Below are positions 48,555 to 56,015 of a stretch of DNA of 64,000 nucleotides, piece by piece; within the stretch, counting starts at the first letter, position 1; each line of letters opens with the position of its first letter. The translations under genes and the position numbers were made by a program. Source of the DNA: JACVRM01 sp036824245. GTDB taxonomy: Bacteria > Actinomycetota > Thermoleophilia > Gaiellales > Gaiellaceae. The DNA is taken from NCBI GenBank assembly GCA_036824245.1, contig DAITAO010000006.1, positions 11,651 to 75,650 on the forward strand, written 5' to 3'. Under the pieces are notes generated by a model. It saw only the letters and a program-made list of their open reading frames with translations, was not told where the DNA came from and searched no databases.

Positions 48555-49150
48555 CCGAGCACATCTATGCGCACGAGCACCCGGAGGCGCGCCACAAGCG
48601 GGAGGGCGGCTTCACCCTCTGGTTCACCGGTCTGTCCGGCTCGGGCAAGTCGACGATCGCTCACCTCGTCGGCCCCGAGCTCGACCGGCGCGGTCACGTC
48701 GTCGACTACCTCGACGGCGACACGGTGCGCACCCGGCTCTCGAAGGGCCTCGGCTTCTCGAAGGAGGATCGCGACACGAACATCGAGCGGATCGGCTGGG
48801 TGGCCTCGCGCCTGACGCGCCAGGGAGGCGCCGTCATCGCGGCCGCCATCTCGCCGTACGAGGAGACCCGCCGCAAGGCGCGCGAGCTCGTCGAAGAGTG
48901 GGGAACGTTCGTCGAGGTACATGTCAAGGCGTCGGTCGAGGAGTGCGCACGCCGGGACGTCAAGGGCCTCTATGCAAAGGCGTTCGCAGGCGAGATCAAG
49001 GGCTTCACCGGCGTCGACGACCCCTATGAAGAGCCGAGCGATCCCGAGCTGGTCGTCGACACGGAGGAGCACGAGCCAGAGGAGTCCGCGCGCATGATCG
49101 TCGCGAAGCTCGAAGAGCTCGGCCTCGTACGCACCAAGGTGGCGGCATGA
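48551..49150 (+). CDS. cysC: Adenylyl-sulfate kinase
   Basis: 199 residues. P-loop WFTGLSGSGKSTIAHLV, DYLDGDTVRTRLSKGLGFSKEDRDTNIERIG (APS-binding), AAISPYEETRR and the DVKGLYAKAFAGEIKGFTGVDDPYE lid are all present. It phosphorylates APS to PAPS. Because the neighbouring CysH is of APS-reductase type, PAPS here may serve sulfation or another purpose rather than reduction. ATG 48551 overlaps the cysH stop (ATGA) behind AAAGGAGC. A 151-base gap with two dispersed palindromes separates it from sat. Confidence 0.94.
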   Translation: MTEHIYAHEHPEARHKREGGFTLWFTGLSGSGKSTIAHLVGPELDRRGHVVDYLDGDTVRTRLSKGLGFSKEDRDTNIERIGWVASRLTRQGGAVIAAAISPYEETRRKARELVEEWGTFVEVHVKASVEECARRDVKGLYAKAFAGEIKGFTGVDDPYEEPSDPELVVDTEEHEPEESARMIVAKLEELGLVRTKVAA

Positions 49151-49168
49151 CACGCCTCGGCTTTGACC

Positions 49169-49200
49169 GGCACGTCCGAGGGACAGCCCCGGGGACCGGG
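49169..49200. repeat. GGGACAGTCCC-type element between cysC and sat
   Basis: GGCACGTCC, then GAGGGACAGCCCCGGGGAC. The CACGTCC arm and the GGGACAGYCCC core match the elements in mqnC and at 49271. Confidence 0.6.
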
Positions 49201-49270
49201 CTCCAGCGGACCGACCCAGCTCGAACGCGTCATGGCTGCGACGCCACGCGGAGCGCCCACCCTGAAGGTT

Positions 49271-49301
49271 TCGGACACGTCCAAGGGCCTGTCCCTGGGA
49301 C
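49271..49301. repeat. GGGACAGTCCC-type element just before sat
   Basis: TCGGACACGTCC, then AAGGGCCTGTCCCTGGGAC, ending at the ATG of sat (49302). It is the second copy in the cysC-sat gap. Confidence 0.6.
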
Positions 49302-50456
49302 ATGGCTCGCGCGGGCATGACTGTGGTTGCGACGGAGCGCCTGATCAGGCCGCACGGCGGGGAGCTGGTCGACCGCACCGGGGAACGCCCTGACGGCGTC
49401 GAAGGGCTCGAGGCGGTCACCCTGACCGCGCGCGAGCTCTCGGACCTCGACATGCTCGCTTCCGGCGCGCTCTCCCCGCTCGAGGGGTTCATGCGCCAGG
49501 AGGACTACGAGGCGGTCGTCGACGACATGCGACTTGCCGTCGGCTTGCCGTGGGCACTGCCCGTGTGCCTCGCCGTCGACGAGGCGCCCACACGCGACCG
49601 CGTCGCGCTGGCTGACGCAACCGGCCGCGCGGTAGCCGTCCTCGACGTGGAAGGCGTGTTCGCCTACGACAAGGAGCGCGAAGCCGAGCGCTGCTTCCGC
49701 ACGACCGACGACGCCCACCCCGGCGTCGCCCGCCTCTACAAGCAGAAGCCCTTGTACCTGGCCGGCCGCGTGACCGTCTTCGAGCGCGCCGAGCCACCCT
49801 TCCCGGAACTGGCGCGAGACCCGGCCGATACACGCGCGACGTTTGCCGAGCGCGGCTGGAAGCGCGTCGTCGGCTTCCAGACGCGCAATCCGATCCACCG
49901 CGCACACGAGTACCTGACCAAGGGCGCTCTGGAGACCGTCGACGGCCTACTCATCCACCCGCTCGTCGGCGAGACGAAGTCCGACGACGTGCCCGTGGAG
50001 ACCCGGGTCGAGTGCTACCGCGTGCTGATCGACAACTACTACCCGGCCGACCGCGTGGTCGTCTCGGCGTTCCCGGCCGCCATGCGCTACGCGGGCCCGC
50101 GCGAGGCGATCTGGCACGCCATCTGCCGGAAGAACTACGGCTGCTCCCACTTCATCGTGGGGCGCGACCACGCCGGCGTGGGGGACTACTACGGCACTTA
50201 CGACGCCCAGCTGATCTTCGACGAGTTCGAGGCACACGAGCTCGACATCGAGCCGATGTTCTTCGAGCACGCGTTCTGGTGCCGCGCCTGCGCCCAGATG
50301 GCGACGCCCAAGACATGCCCTCACTCTGGCGACGACCATGTTTTCCTCTCCGGGACGAAGGTGCGGGAGCTGCTCGGCGCCGGAGAGCTTCCGCCTGCGG
50401 AGTTCTCGCGGCCCGAAGTAGCAGCAGTGCTCATCAGCGCTTACGCGAAGTCATGA
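49302..50456 (+). CDS. sat: Sulfate adenylyltransferase (ATP sulfurylase)
   Basis: 384 residues of the single-polypeptide Sat/MET3-type enzyme. ATP-binding QTRNPIHRAHEYL, LLIHPLVGETKSDDVP, and GRDHAGVGDYYGTYDAQ are intact, with a C-terminal zinc-type cysteine set (CRACAQMATPKTCPH) and SGTKVRELL. It activates sulfate to APS for CysH and CysC. ATG 49302 is the first; ATG 49317 (MTVVATERL) would also work. A dispersed palindrome abuts the start. It overlaps the exporter gene by ATGA. Confidence 0.94.
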   Translation: MARAGMTVVATERLIRPHGGELVDRTGERPDGVEGLEAVTLTARELSDLDMLASGALSPLEGFMRQEDYEAVVDDMRLAVGLPWALPVCLAVDEAPTRDRVALADATGRAVAVLDVEGVFAYDKEREAERCFRTTDDAHPGVARLYKQKPLYLAGRVTVFERAEPPFPELARDPADTRATFAERGWKRVVGFQTRNPIHRAHEYLTKGALETVDGLLIHPLVGETKSDDVPVETRVECYRVLIDNYYPADRVVVSAFPAAMRYAGPREAIWHAICRKNYGCSHFIVGRDHAGVGDYYGTYDAQLIFDEFEAHELDIEPMFFEHAFWCRACAQMATPKTCPHSGDDHVFLSGTKVRELLGAGELPPAEFSRPEVAAVLISAYAKS

Positions 50457-51343
50457 CCTGGGAACTCTCGGTCACGGGCCTGCTGATCGGCATGCTCGTG
50501 GGCCTGACGGGCATGGGTGGCGGCGCGCTCCTGACCCCGCTGCTGATCCTGCTGTTCGGCTTCAAGCCGACGCTCGCAGTCGGCACCGATATCCTGCACG
50601 GGGCCATCTTCAAGACCTTCGGCGCCGCGCGACACCGGCGGCTCGGAACTGTGCATGCACGGTTGACGTTCTGGATGTTCCTCGGGTCGGCTCCCTTGTC
50701 GCTCGTGGGGGTGCAACTCGCCGAGTACCTGGAGCGGGGCTACGGCGATGGGGTCGAGTCGGCCGGTGCCAAGGTGATAGGCGCGGCGCTGCTCTTGGGG
50801 GCGCTAGGGCTGGTCGCCAAGACTTTTGTGCGCCGAGGCGTGCAGCCCGACGGCGCGCCCTTCCTCCTCCAGCGGCGTGACCGGCTCATCGCATTCGCGC
50901 TGGGTGCCTCGGGCGGCTTCATCGTGGGCCTGACCTCGGTGGGTAGCGGCACGTTCTTCGCCCTTGTGATGTTGTTGGTCTTCCCCCTCACGGCGGCCAA
51001 GATCGTCGGAACGGACATCTGGCATGCGGCCGCCGTGCTGTGGGTCGCCGGCCTGGCGCACCTCTTCAACGGCAACGTCGACCTGAGTGCCATGGGCTGG
51101 CTGCTGCTGGGCTCGATCCCAGGCGTCCTGTTCGCAAGCCAGCTAACTGTGAAGCTCCCCGAGCGCTCGCTGCGCATCGCGCTCGCAACGACGCTCGCCG
51201 TCAGCGGGATCAAGCTGGCCGAGCCACCCGGGACGAGCCTGCTCATGGTCACCGCGATCGCGGTCGGGCTCGTGCTGCTGATCGCGGTCGAGCTGCAGCG
51301 GCTCAACGGCACTGTTCCGGCCGCCGCCGGCCGCCGCCAGTAG
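50453..51343 (+). CDS. TauE/SafE-family sulfite/organosulfonate exporter
   Basis: 296 residues with eight membrane segments in two halves. Each half opens with a family-type motif: LVGLTGMGGGALLTPLLILLFG and FIVGLTSVGSGTFFALVMLL. TauE/SafE proteins move sulfite, sulfoacetate or similar anions across the cytoplasmic membrane. Translational coupling to sat (ATGA) and its place between sulfate activation and sulfate uptake genes suggest sulfite export or sulfate exchange. Direction of transport cannot be read from sequence. Confidence 0.9.
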   Translation: MTWELSVTGLLIGMLVGLTGMGGGALLTPLLILLFGFKPTLAVGTDILHGAIFKTFGAARHRRLGTVHARLTFWMFLGSAPLSLVGVQLAEYLERGYGDGVESAGAKVIGAALLLGALGLVAKTFVRRGVQPDGAPFLLQRRDRLIAFALGASGGFIVGLTSVGSGTFFALVMLLVFPLTAAKIVGTDIWHAAAVLWVAGLAHLFNGNVDLSAMGWLLLGSIPGVLFASQLTVKLPERSLRIALATTLAVSGIKLAEPPGTSLLMVTAIAVGLVLLIAVELQRLNGTVPAAAGRRQ

Positions 51344-51366
51344 GCACGGGCCCTTCCAGTTCCCGC

Positions 51367-51396
51367 TTGACGTCCGACCGCGCCCCTAGATATAGC
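51367..51396 (+). promoter_or_regulatory. Putative sigma-70-type promoter of the sulfate uptake operon
   Basis: TTGACG at 51367-51372, an 18-base spacer, and TATAGC at 51391-51396. The region from 51385 to 51435 is unusually AT-rich for this window, and an AAGGAGG follows at 51431 for the solute-binding protein. Confidence 0.55.
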
Positions 51397-51443
51397 TACC
51401 GCTAATGCAGGAAATAAGACATATCAATCAAAGGAGGGTGCTG

Positions 51444-52442
51444 GTGCACCGTCTGCCCTTGATTCTGGCCCTGCTGGTAGCCGCGCTCGCCGCCTTCGCG
51501 GTCAGCGTCTCGCGAAGTTCCGAGGCGACTGCTTCCACTCAGGAGACGAAGCTCACCCTCGTCGCCTACTCGACGCCGCGCGAGGCCTACGCCAAGCTCG
51601 CCGACGCGTTCGGCAAGACGGCGGCCGGAGGGGATGTCACGTTCGAGCAGTCCTACGGGAGCTCGGGCGAGCAGGCGCGGGCGGTCATCGAAGGTCTGCG
51701 CGCCGACGTCGTCGCCCTTTCGCTCGAGCCCGACATCACCACGCTCGTCAATGCGGGCCTCGTCGCGAAGGGCTGGAAGAACGACGCCTACCAGGGCATC
51801 GTCACCCGCTCCGTCGTCGTGCTCGCCGTACGTGATGGCAACCCCAAGAAGATCAAGGACTGGAACGACCTGATCAAGCCGGGTGTCGAGGTCGTGACAC
51901 CGAACGTCCAGACGTCCGGCGGCGCCAAGTGGAACGTCCTGGCCGCGTACGGCGCTCAGCTACGTGCCAAGAAGACGCACAAGCAGGCGGTCGCGTACCT
52001 GCGCTCGCTCTACGACCACGTCGTCTCGCAGGACAAGAGCGCACGTGAGGCCCTGCAGACCTTCCTCGCGGGGCGCGGCGACGTGCTGCTCGCCTACGAG
52101 AACGAGGCGATCTTCGCCAACCAGAAGGGCCAGCGGCTCGACTACGTGATCCCCAAGGGCACGATTCGCATCGAGAATCCAATCGCCGTCACGACCAACA
52201 GCTCCAACAAGGCAAAGGCGCGCGCTTTCATTCGCTTCCTGCGCACCAAGCCCGCACAGCGGATCTTCGCGCAGAACGGCTACCGGCCCGTCCTGCTGAC
52301 CGCGCAGCGCGGCTTCTCGTTCCCGGTGCGGCCCTGGCTCTTCTCGATCAAGTACCTGGGCGGCTGGGCGAAGGCCGACAAGCGCTTCTTCGATCCCCGC
52401 ACGGGCATCGTGACGAAGATCCAGGCGGAATCAGGAGGCTAG
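51444..52442 (+). CDS. Sulfate ABC transporter substrate-binding protein
   Basis: 332 residues. Signal peptide (LPLILALLVAALAAFAVSV) followed by the CysP/Sbp fold: TLVAYSTPREAYAKLADAFGK, VTFEQSYGSSGEQARAVIEG, GADVVALSLEPD-type ADVVALSLEPDITT, and TPNVQTSGGAKWNVLAAYG. It captures sulfate (or thiosulfate) outside the membrane for CysTWA encoded downstream. GTG 51444 has AAGGAGG 6 nt upstream and starts the signal peptide; an ATG at 51405 has no ribosome site. A 28-base perfect palindrome follows its stop, at the junction with cysT. Confidence 0.92.
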   Translation: MHRLPLILALLVAALAAFAVSVSRSSEATASTQETKLTLVAYSTPREAYAKLADAFGKTAAGGDVTFEQSYGSSGEQARAVIEGLRADVVALSLEPDITTLVNAGLVAKGWKNDAYQGIVTRSVVVLAVRDGNPKKIKDWNDLIKPGVEVVTPNVQTSGGAKWNVLAAYGAQLRAKKTHKQAVAYLRSLYDHVVSQDKSAREALQTFLAGRGDVLLAYENEAIFANQKGQRLDYVIPKGTIRIENPIAVTTNSSNKAKARAFIRFLRTKPAQRIFAQNGYRPVLLTAQRGFSFPVRPWLFSIKYLGGWAKADKRFFDPRTGIVTKIQAESGG

Positions 52443-52446
52443 AGCA

Positions 52447-53274
52447 CTGACCACCCGCTCTCAGGGCGCGCCGCAGGAGCTCCTGCGGCGCGCTCCGTCT
52501 TTGGGCCTCACACAGGGGCTCGTCACCGGTTACCTCAGCCTGATCGTCCTGCTCCCGCTGGCCGCGGTCACCTGGAAGGCGAGCGAAGGCGGATGGAGCA
52601 GCTTCTGGGAGGCCGTCTCCAGCCCGCAGGCGGTTTCCGCGCTCAAGCTGACGCTCACGCTGTCGGCGCTCGTCGGGCTCGTCAACGCGGTGATGGGGAC
52701 CGTGATCGCCTGGATCCTCGTGCGCGACCGTTTCGCGGGCCAGCGCGTGGTCAACGCGCTCATCGACCTGCCGTTCGCGCTCCCCACGATCGTGGCCGGG
52801 CTAACGCTGCTGGCCCTCTACGGGCCCCAGGGGCCGACCGGAATCGACGTCGCCTTCACTCGCACGGCCGTTTTGCTCGCGCTGCTCTTCGTGACGCTTC
52901 CGTTCGTGATCCGCACGGTGCAGCCGGTGCTGATCGAGCTCGACCGGGAGATGGAGGAGGCCGCCTCGTCGCTCGGCGCAGGCCAGGTGACCATCTTCCG
53001 GCGGGTCGTGCTCCCGATCCTGCTGCCCGCCATCCTGTCCGGAGTCGCACTCGCGTATGCGCGTGCCATCGGCGAGTTCGGCGCCGTCGTCTTGATCAGC
53101 GGCAACCTTCCCTTCGAAACCGAGGTCGCGTCCGTCTATATCTTCGGTCGGATCGAAAGCGGCCAGCCCGCAGCCGCGGCGGCGGTCTCGGTCGTGCTGC
53201 TCGCCATCTCGCTGGCCGTGCTGCTCGGGATCGGCCTCGTCCGGCGCTTCGTCACGAGGCACGAGAATGCGTAG
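52447..53274 (+). CDS. cysT: Sulfate ABC transporter permease CysT/CysU
   Basis: 275 residues, six membrane helices, with the permease EAA loop EEAASSLGAGQVTIFRRVVLP facing the ATPase. First helix begins GLVTGYLSLIVLLPLAAVTW. Two starts are possible. CTG 52447 has AGGAGG 8 nt upstream and gives 275 residues, near the usual length. TTG 52501 gives 257 residues with no ribosome site but avoids reading through a 28-base palindrome (52466-52493) which could be an intergenic attenuator. It overlaps cysW by 8 bases. Confidence 0.9.
   Translation: MTTRSQGAPQELLRRAPSLGLTQGLVTGYLSLIVLLPLAAVTWKASEGGWSSFWEAVSSPQAVSALKLTLTLSALVGLVNAVMGTVIAWILVRDRFAGQRVVNALIDLPFALPTIVAGLTLLALYGPQGPTGIDVAFTRTAVLLALLFVTLPFVIRTVQPVLIELDREMEEAASSLGAGQVTIFRRVVLPILLPAILSGVALAYARAIGEFGAVVLISGNLPFETEVASVYIFGRIESGQPAAAAAVSVVLLAISLAVLLGIGLVRRFVTRHENA
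52466..52493. repeat. Perfect 28-base palindrome at the sbp-cysT junction
   Basis: GCGCGCCGCAGGAG followed directly by its reverse complement CTCCTGCGGCGCGC, then TCCGTCTTT. It may act as a partial terminator or RNA stabiliser that keeps the binding protein more abundant than the permeases, or be read as codons if CTG 52447 is the cysT start. Confidence 0.75.
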
Positions 53275-54067
53275 CCGGCTGGGACGCTACGGACTCCGCG
53301 TCGTGGGGCTCGGCTATCTGGGCGCGCTGCTCGTCGCGCCCGTCGCGCTCGTGTTCTGGCGCACCTTCGAGGACGGGGTCGGGCCCGCCTGGGACGCTGT
53401 GACGACGCCGGCCGCGAAGCACGCGTTCATGCTGACGATCCTGATCGCCGCCGTCGCCGTTCCGGCCAACACGATCTTCGGCGTGCTCTGTGCGCTTGCA
53501 ATCGTGCGGCGTCGCTTCCCGGGCAAGAACCTCGTCAACGCCCTGGTGGACCTGCCGCTTGCGCTGTCGCCGATCGTCGTCGGCCTCGCTTTCCTGCTTC
53601 TCTACGGCCGCAACGGGTGGTTCGGCAGCTGGCTCGAGGAGCACGGCGTCCAGATCGTCTTCGCGACGCCGGGGATGATCCTCGTGACGATTTTCGTGTC
53701 GCTGCCGTTCGTCGTGCGCGAAGTCGTGCCGGTGTTGCGGGAGATCGGCACGGAGCAGGAGCAGGCCGCGGAGACGCTCGGCGCCTCCGGGCTGCAGACA
53801 TTCCGGCGGATCACGCTGCCCGCCATCCGCTGGGCGGTCGGCTACGGGATCGTGCTGACGACCGCGCGTGCGCTGGGCGAGTTCGGCGCCGTGAGCGTCA
53901 TGTCCGGCCGGATCGCCGGCAAGACTGAGACGATGACGCTCCATGTCGAGGAGCGCTTTCAGAGCTTTGACTATGTTGGTGCGTACGCGGCCTCCGTCGT
54001 CCTCGCGCTCGTCGCGATCCTCACGCTCGTCGCCATGACCGTCATACGCCCGCGAGAGAGCTCCTGA
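53267..54067 (+). CDS. cysW: Sulfate ABC transporter permease CysW
   Basis: 266 residues with six membrane helices and the EAA loop EQAAETLGASGLQTFRRITLP; SPIVVGLAFLLLYG and ALGEFGAVSVMSG are typical of the CysW half of sulfate permeases. With CysT it forms the transmembrane channel. ATG 53267 overlaps cysT by 8 bases and the gene ends immediately before cysA (no gap). Confidence 0.94.
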   Translation: MRSRLGRYGLRVVGLGYLGALLVAPVALVFWRTFEDGVGPAWDAVTTPAAKHAFMLTILIAAVAVPANTIFGVLCALAIVRRRFPGKNLVNALVDLPLALSPIVVGLAFLLLYGRNGWFGSWLEEHGVQIVFATPGMILVTIFVSLPFVVREVVPVLREIGTEQEQAAETLGASGLQTFRRITLPAIRWAVGYGIVLTTARALGEFGAVSVMSGRIAGKTETMTLHVEERFQSFDYVGAYAASVVLALVAILTLVAMTVIRPRESS

Positions 54068-55021
54068 ATGGCGATAGCAGTGCGCCGGGTCACCAAGCGT
54101 TTCGGCGATTTCGTCGCGCTCGACAACGTCTCGCTCGCCATCCCAGGCGGGTCGCTGATGGCGCTGCTCGGCCCGAGCGGTAGCGGCAAGTCAACCCTGC
54201 TACGGGTAATCGCGGGGCTGGAGCAGCCCGACGACGGGGACATCGTCATCTTCGGCGAGGACGCGACTCACGTACCCGCGCGCAAGCGTGGGGTCGGCTT
54301 CGTCTTCCAGCATTACGCCGCCTTCAAGCACATGACCGTCGCCGGCAACGTGGCGTTCGGGCTCGAGATCCGGAAGCGGCCCCGGGGCGAGATCAAAAGG
54401 CGTGTCGGCGAGCTCCTCGACCTCGTGCAGCTGAGCGGCCTCGCCGAGCGCTATCCAGCCCAGCTCTCCGGCGGCCAGCGACAGCGCATGGCCCTGGCAC
54501 GGGCGCTCGCGGTCGAGCCGAAGGTCTTGCTGCTCGACGAGCCGTTCGGGGCGCTCGACGCGCGAGTCCGCAAGGAGCTGCGCGTCTGGCTGAGGCGGCT
54601 GCACGACGAGGTGCACGTCACGACGGTCTTCGTCACGCACGACCAGGAGGAGGCGATGGACGTCGCCGATCGGATCGCGGTCATCCACGAGGGCCGCATC
54701 GAGCAGGTCGGCCGGCCGCGCGACCTCTACGAGCATCCGGCCAACGAGTTCGTGATGACGTTCGTCGGGCCCGTCAGCCGCTTCGGCGAGACGTTCGTGC
54801 GCCCGCACGACATCGAGATCACGCTCGAGCCCAACGGGTCGACCTCGCAGGCCACGATCGACCGGGTGGTCCACCTGGGCTTCGAGGTGCGCGTCGAGCT
54901 GGTGCTCGACGGCGGCGAGCATGTCTGGGCGCAAGCGACGCGCGGCGAGGTCGAGCTGCTCGGCCTCGAGGACGGACAGACCGTCTTCATCCGCCCAAGC
55001 AGGGCCCGCACCTTCGCCTAG
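54068..55021 (+). CDS. cysA: Sulfate ABC transporter ATP-binding protein CysA
   Basis: 317 residues. ABC ATPase motifs: Walker A LLGPSGSGKSTLL, Q-loop FVFQHYAAF, signature LSGGQRQRMALARAL, Walker B VLLLDEPFGALDARVR and H-loop FVTHDQEEAM. A C-terminal TOBE-type domain (FVRPHDIEITLEPNG) is present. It powers sulfate import through CysT/CysW. It starts at the base after the cysW stop. No hairpin terminator follows; the next 500 bases are repeats. Confidence 0.95.
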   Translation: MAIAVRRVTKRFGDFVALDNVSLAIPGGSLMALLGPSGSGKSTLLRVIAGLEQPDDGDIVIFGEDATHVPARKRGVGFVFQHYAAFKHMTVAGNVAFGLEIRKRPRGEIKRRVGELLDLVQLSGLAERYPAQLSGGQRQRMALARALAVEPKVLLLDEPFGALDARVRKELRVWLRRLHDEVHVTTVFVTHDQEEAMDVADRIAVIHEGRIEQVGRPRDLYEHPANEFVMTFVGPVSRFGETFVRPHDIEITLEPNGSTSQATIDRVVHLGFEVRVELVLDGGEHVWAQATRGEVELLGLEDGQTVFIRPSRARTFA

Positions 55022-55036
55022 CCCCCCGCGACGCCG

Positions 55037-55068
55037 ATGGGACAGTCCCCTGCGCGGACAGTCCCTTC
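55037..55068. repeat. GGGACAGTCCC palindrome pair after cysA
   Basis: GGGACAGTCCCC followed by TGCG and CGGACAGTCCC: two tandem half-palindromes like those after mqnC at 21916. Confidence 0.65.
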
Positions 55069-55107
55069 AACCAAGTCACTCGCAACCCGTAATCACCACC
55101 CCGGCGC

Positions 55108-55520
55108 AGCCTGGGCGCCGGAGCTCGCGGCGTGAGTGTCGGCACTACAAACCTGTTCGCAACCCGTAGGCAGCCATTCGAGGGTCTGTCCCCTCAACCA
55201 CGCCATGTCCGCCAACCACCTCGCTCGTGCGCCAAAGCCGCGCCCGCGCGTCGGGGACTGACCCTCACAGAAGCAGCAGGTCCGGCGAAGGCGCCGGAGC
55301 CCGCGGCGTCAGCGTTGGCACTACGAAAGTGGTCGCAACCCGTAGGCAGCCATTCGAGGGTCTGCCCCCTCAACCACGCCACGTCCGCCGCCACCTCGCT
55401 CGTGCGCCAGCCGCGCGCGCGCGTCGGGGACTGACCCTCAGAGAAGCAGCAGGTCCAGCGAAGGCGCCGGAGCGCGCGGCGAAGGCGTCCGCACTACGAA
55501 CGTGGTCGGCAACCCGTAGG
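55108..55520. repeat. A-B-A-B-A repeat array with terminal inverted repeats
   Basis: Two unit types alternate with a period of about 173-176 bases. Unit B (55180-55266, 55356-55439) starts with GAGGGTCTGYCCCC and ends with GGGGACTGACCCTC, an almost exact 14-base inverted repeat. Unit A (about 55108-55179, 55267-55355, 55440-55520) contains GGCGCCGGAGC and CAACCCGTAGG. Frames through the array code for low-complexity Arg/Pro/Ala and no known protein, so the roughly 500 bases between cysA and the macrodomain gene are best seen as non-coding repeats. Confidence 0.8.
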
Positions 55521-55523
55521 CGT

Positions 55524-56015
55524 CTAGCGGGCGAGCTCTTGCTGGAACGCGGCTACGGCGTCCCTGCCGTACAGCGCGAACACGACCCGCTCGAGGGACG
55601 TCGGCTCGAACGAGCTCGCGACGGCGATCATGGCGCGAGCGGCGTCCGCGAGCGGCACGCCTCCGACGCCCGTACCGAGTGCGGGCAGTGCGATCGAATG
55701 CCCACCCAGCCCGTCTGCGACCTCGAGCGCGCGCCGCGTCGCCTGCGCGATGAGCTCCGGTGAGGTGTGCAGGTCCTGGCCCATGACGGCCGCGTGCACG
55801 ACGTGCCTGGCCGCAAGGCGGCCCGCTCCGGTCGCGAGCGCGTCGCCGACCTCGATCGGTCCCTTCGCCATCGCCTCGTGCTCGATCTCCGGGCCTCCCA
55901 CTCGCTTGATCGCCCCCGCCACGCCGGCACCCATCCAGAGGTGGTTGTTCGCCGCGTTGACGATCACGTCGACGTCGAGCTGCGTGATGTCGCCTTCGAC
56001 GATCTCGATCTTCAT
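55524..56015 (-). CDS. Macrodomain protein (ADP-ribose binding/hydrolysing)
   Basis: 163 residues from ATG 56015. The macrodomain pattern is clear: KIEIVEGDITQLDVDVIVNAANNHLWMGAGVAGAIKRVGG and IALPALGTGVGGVPLADAA. Macrodomains of this type bind ADP-ribose or hydrolyse O-acetyl-ADP-ribose and ADP-ribosyl esters in the cytosol; NAANN and GxGVAGAI keep the usual catalytic-site residues. It overlaps the big fusion gene upstream on this strand (ATGA), so it belongs to the same operon. The upstream extension of the frame reads into that gene and is not used. Confidence 0.92.
   Translation of the reverse strand: MKIEIVEGDITQLDVDVIVNAANNHLWMGAGVAGAIKRVGGPEIEHEAMAKGPIEVGDALATGAGRLAARHVVHAAVMGQDLHTSPELIAQATRRALEVADGLGGHSIALPALGTGVGGVPLADAARAMIAVASSFEPTSLERVVFALYGRDAVAAFQQELAR

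Noticed and set aside
55108..55520. Possible CRISPR array because of regular repeats.
   Set aside because: Only two full units of 84-87 bases with spacers that are themselves repeated; no cas genes. It is a tandem repeat array.
55132..55763. Plus-strand frames of 100 and 178 codons through the repeat array.
   Set aside because: They encode repeated Arg/Pro/Ala-rich sequence without a motif, and the longer one runs antisense into the macrodomain gene.
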